A stretch of DNA of 32,808 nt from Asparagopsis taxiformis (Eukaryota > Rhodophyta > Florideophyceae > Bonnemaisoniales > Bonnemaisoniaceae), in NCBI GenBank assembly GCA_030407315.1, contig JALQPE010002856.1, positions 1 to 32,808 of the forward strand. The letters are read 5' to 3'. Positions 30,160-32,808 of this stretch are shown piece by piece; the stretch's first letter is position 1, and every line of letters begins with the position of its first letter. Made by a program: the position numbers and the translations under genes. Under the pieces are notes generated by a model. That model ran no database searches, had not been told where the DNA came from, and worked only from the letters and a program-made list of their open reading frames with translations.

Positions 30160-31700
30160 TCACGTTGTTGCTCGTCGCACGCGTGCGAAGTATCGAGAGA
30201 CGCTCTCTTCAGATACGTTCCGGCGGGGCTCCCACGTAGGGTTACGATACCCGACCCACTTCACGAGGAAGTCTAGGGTGCCGTCATCGTTTACGCGATG
30301 GTTAGTAGGTCGTCTACTACATACGCCGGACCGTCGCGGTTCTTGTCGAGGTCTGCCTCGGTGGCATCGTATGGCTCCGGCGGGGGCGCGTTCGCCGGCG
30401 TTGGCGCGTACGCAACGCGGTCCGAGTTGACACGTTCAACTACGTCTCCTCGTTGGATGACGAACGTTCGTACGTCGTTACGTAGTACGCGGAACGGTCC
30501 CAACGCGTGGTTGCCGAGCTTCGTGCCCTTCGTGGTCCCGTCCGTCGGGTCGATGAATACGTATTCTCCGCGCGGATGTTTCGATTCGAGACACGGACTC
30601 GCTTGTCGAAATTTCGTTTGTAACGTGCCTGCGCGGCCTTCAGCGTTCGATACGCGTTATCCATCGTTGTGGCGAGCTCACGAACGTAAGTGGCTCGCCC
30701 TCCCCCGTCGGGTAGTTCGCGGTTCGTTACCGACGTGTGTAGCGCCAACGGTGGCGGTGGATTCGTGAGAATCAAATCGAAGGGCGTCGTGCCCGTGCTC
30801 GAATGCACATGCGTGTTGTACGCAAACGTTAACGCCGATGCGTATCGATCCCAGTCGTTCTGGTTTTCGTTCACGTAATTGCGCAGCATCGCCAGGATCG
30901 TCCTGTTGTAGCGCTCCACCTGCCCGTTCGTTTGGGGGTGGTACGTCGACGTAAAGACGTTCGTCACGCCGATTTCGTTGCAGACGCGCTGGAAAAACTT
31001 AGCAGCGAACTGCTTTCCGTTGTCGCTTATGAGCGTCCGTGGGGGTCCATACGAGAAGACCCACGCGTTGACGAACGCGCTCGCCACGTTGGCGGAATCG
31101 ATATTTCGTAGAGGTACGACTCTAGTCAGCTTCGTGAAGCGGTCCGTTATCACGAGGATAAATCGGTTACCACGCGTGGTCTTCGTAAGCGGACCTAGTA
31201 TGTCGATACATAGGTCTCGCAGCGGCTCCGTAGCCGGAAATAAACGTAACGGGTTCGTCCGTTTGCGAAGCTTCACCGCGGTTCTTCGCACATCCAACGC
31301 AGTTTCGTACCGTTGCGTGGATGTCGGCGGCCATCGCGGGCCAGTAGTACGTCCTCCGTAGGGTATAGTACATACGCGTTTGCCCGGATGTCCAGCGAGG
31401 ACGTGGTGGTGCGTTAACTCCAGCAGCCGCGGCCGTAACGAAGCCGGCACAACGATTTGTGTACGTTCCTCATCGTGAGGGTTCCGGCGTCGGAGTAGGC
31501 CATCGTGGCCTTCGAAGAATGCAGCGTCCTGCGTCTCGGACTGTCGTGTCAGTATCGTTTGACAGAACGCGTCCTCGCGTTGAGCTTCGATAAGCTCGTC
31601 CCTCGTAATGGGAAGCTGAACGTCAGCTGGTGGCACGCGTGCCGAATCGTCTTCGGCAGCGCGCTGTTCGTCGAGGAAATCCGGTTCCTCGTCGAGAACG
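30160..31700 (-). pseudogene. pol: Pol of element A, right copy: integrase and chromodomain, frameshifted
   Basis: The DDE core is intact and in frame (IDILGP, ISDNG, NGQVER). The zinc domain is damaged: one C is missing in CCCGGGC near 31,384, so the cysteine pair is read out of frame until a compensating indel near 31,277 restores the frame before KLRKRTNPLRLF. After RVSNRNIR near 30,575 another small indel sends the frame wrong. The piece FRVLRNDV to YVVDDLL is again readable (30,503-30,300), and a missing A at about 30,302 breaks the chromodomain. The stop is at 30160-30162. The left copy is intact at all these places. Confidence 0.8.
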
Positions 31701-32808
31701 TCATCGAGCGTCGCGTCGCGGTTGAACTCGAAGCCATCGTGGCCAGCCGTCGTGGCCGATGTTCGTTCATCACGAGTCTCGTTCGACGGGTCGTCGTGAC
31801 CCCTGGCATTCGTTGCCTTTTTACGTACGGACGTCGTTCGTCCTTGCCCATTTCGTGTGGGTTGTCGCCGACTGCGAGTCGTCACGAGGACTGCGTCCCC
31901 GTACGATGGTACGTCATCGTCGACGGGTCGACCGTCGTCATACGTAGATATCACGCGTGATAAAGCGTCAGGTACCTGGTGCACGCGCCCAGGCCTGTAC
32001 GTAACTTCGAAATCGAATTCGGCAACGCGTAGCCTCCATCGTAGTAGTCGTCCGGACGCGTCCGTTAACGTCATCAGCCAACGTAAGGCTTCGTGATCCG
32101 TACGTACGGTAAATCGCTGACCCTCTACGTAGGGTCGGAGCGACGTTATCGCCCAAACGACGGAGTAACACTCGCGCTCCGTTGCCGAGTAACCGCGTTC
32201 GGTTTCGTTGAGGGTCTTCGACCAGTACCCAATCGGCACCCATTCGTTGGGCTTGTCCTCGTTCTGCTGCTGGAGCAACGTAGCTCCCAGCTGATACGCC
32301 GACGCGTCGGTATCGATCATGAACGGACGTCCCGCCTTCGGAAGGTGCAATACTGGTGGCGACACCAGTATTGTCTTCAACGTTTCGAACGCATTCGTTT
32401 GCGCGTTGTTGGGTTCGTCCAATCGGGGGAGGCGTCCTTCTTCAACATCGTGTTGAGTGGCCGAGCGATCTCGGCATACGCCTTTACGAAACGGCGGTAA
32501 ACGTTGGCCGCGCCCAAAACGATCGACATTGCGTCTTGTCGCGTGGGAACGTAGCCGTACGAAAGGCTTCCTTGTTCCGTGCTGCAACGTGCAGCTTCCC
32601 TGGGTAATCACGTGCCCCAGGTAGTCAACTCGTGGTTGAAAGAAAGAGCACTTCGTGAGCTTTAACGTTACTCCCGCTGCGCGTAGGCAGGGAAAGCACC
32701 TGGTCAACGTGACCCAGGTGAGACTCGAGGTCTTTCGAAAAGGACTAATTACGTCGTCTAAGTAGACAGGCACGATTGCCAACGTACTCGGAGAGGATGA
32801 TGTCCAAC
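31701..32808 (-). pseudogene. pol: Pol of element A, right copy: RNase H and end of RT
   Basis: RNase H is in one continuous frame here (FMIDTDASAYQLGATLLQQ, IGYWSKTLNETERGYSATER, RTDHEALRWLM), and the linker to integrase is acidic and in frame (DVLDEEPDFLDEQRAAEDDS). These are exactly the places where the left copy is broken. RT is present only from just before the catalytic YLDD (about 32,750-32,765). It is disrupted by several compensating indels, with readable islands LRAAGVTLKLTKCSFFQPRV and DYLGHVIT. The window ends inside RT. Confidence 0.8.

Larger units (their letters stand above)
24410..32808 (-). mobile_element. Ty3/gypsy retroelement A, right copy, inverted; runs off window in RT
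   Basis: Reverse-oriented copy of the left element, covering its positions 3,744-12,145. The visible order from the right edge is RT (partial), RNase H, integrase, chromodomain, spacer with tandem repeats, aORF and the structured terminal region. Gag, protease and the first part of RT lie beyond the window. Differences from the left copy near the right edge are dense in indels (32,640-32,808), which may reflect poorer sequence quality there. Confidence 0.85.
24410..32808 (-). repeat. Right arm of the 8.4 kb inverted repeat
   Basis: Inverse partner of 3,744-12,145; see that entry for the coordinate rule. The arm ends at the ACGAGCC..CGGACACGCTGTCC segment near 24,418-24,440, where the left copy has GGACAGCGTGTCC..GGCTCGT. 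Confidence 0.9.

Noticed and set aside
1..32808. The window as a simple fold-back (read-through) artefact
   Set aside because: The arms are separated by 12.3 kb of different sequence and show real substitutions against each other (for example four within about 45 bases near 7,590-7,640), so two independent copies are more likely.

Overview
The window is eukaryotic, repeat-dominated DNA. The clues are Ty3/gypsy-type gag-pol genes with chromodomains, a fragment that reads like the C-terminus of RNA polymerase I subunit 2, a secreted trypsin-like protease and bestrophin-type channel domains. The host-like part is compatible with an oomycete or another stramenopile, but I cannot fix the species from sequence alone.

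Layout. (1) 1-12,145: left copy of element A. Gag-pol is on the + strand (1-6,395; gag, protease, RT, RNase H, integrase, chromodomain; many small frameshifts; 5' end outside the window). A 2.3 kb gene-free spacer follows with a 338-bp tandem repeat, then an intact 742-codon gene on the - strand (10,910-8,682, here called aORF), then about 1.2 kb of very hairpin-rich DNA. (2) 12,146-24,410: the central 12.3 kb. It starts with a degraded, remotely similar aORF on the + strand (12,561-15,711), continues with 6.4 kb of broken host-like genes (15,886-21,605), and ends with the integrase-chromodomain end of a different Ty3 pol on the - strand (24,148-22,133). Pol and aORF converge, exactly as in element A, so this may be one reverse-oriented element B whose spacer holds host gene fragments. 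(3) 24,410-32,808: right copy of element A in inverse orientation. It mirrors left positions 3,744-12,145 (left plus right coordinate is about 36,555) and runs off the window inside RT.

Main points of interest. Two diverged Ty3 families appear to share an extra gene antisense and convergent to gag-pol. Element A is packed, in coding and non-coding DNA alike, with small perfect hairpins whose loops carry ACG, and one physical strand is rich in ACG along the whole element whichever strand is coding. The central aORF is interrupted by a stop codon lying inside a perfect 36-bp palindrome. The two A copies have frameshifts at different places, mostly in short homopolymers, so uncorrected sequencing indels must be considered before any gene is called dead.

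LTRs, primer-binding site and target duplications could not be delimited: the 5' ends of both A copies are outside the window and no convincing direct LTR pair was found for element B.
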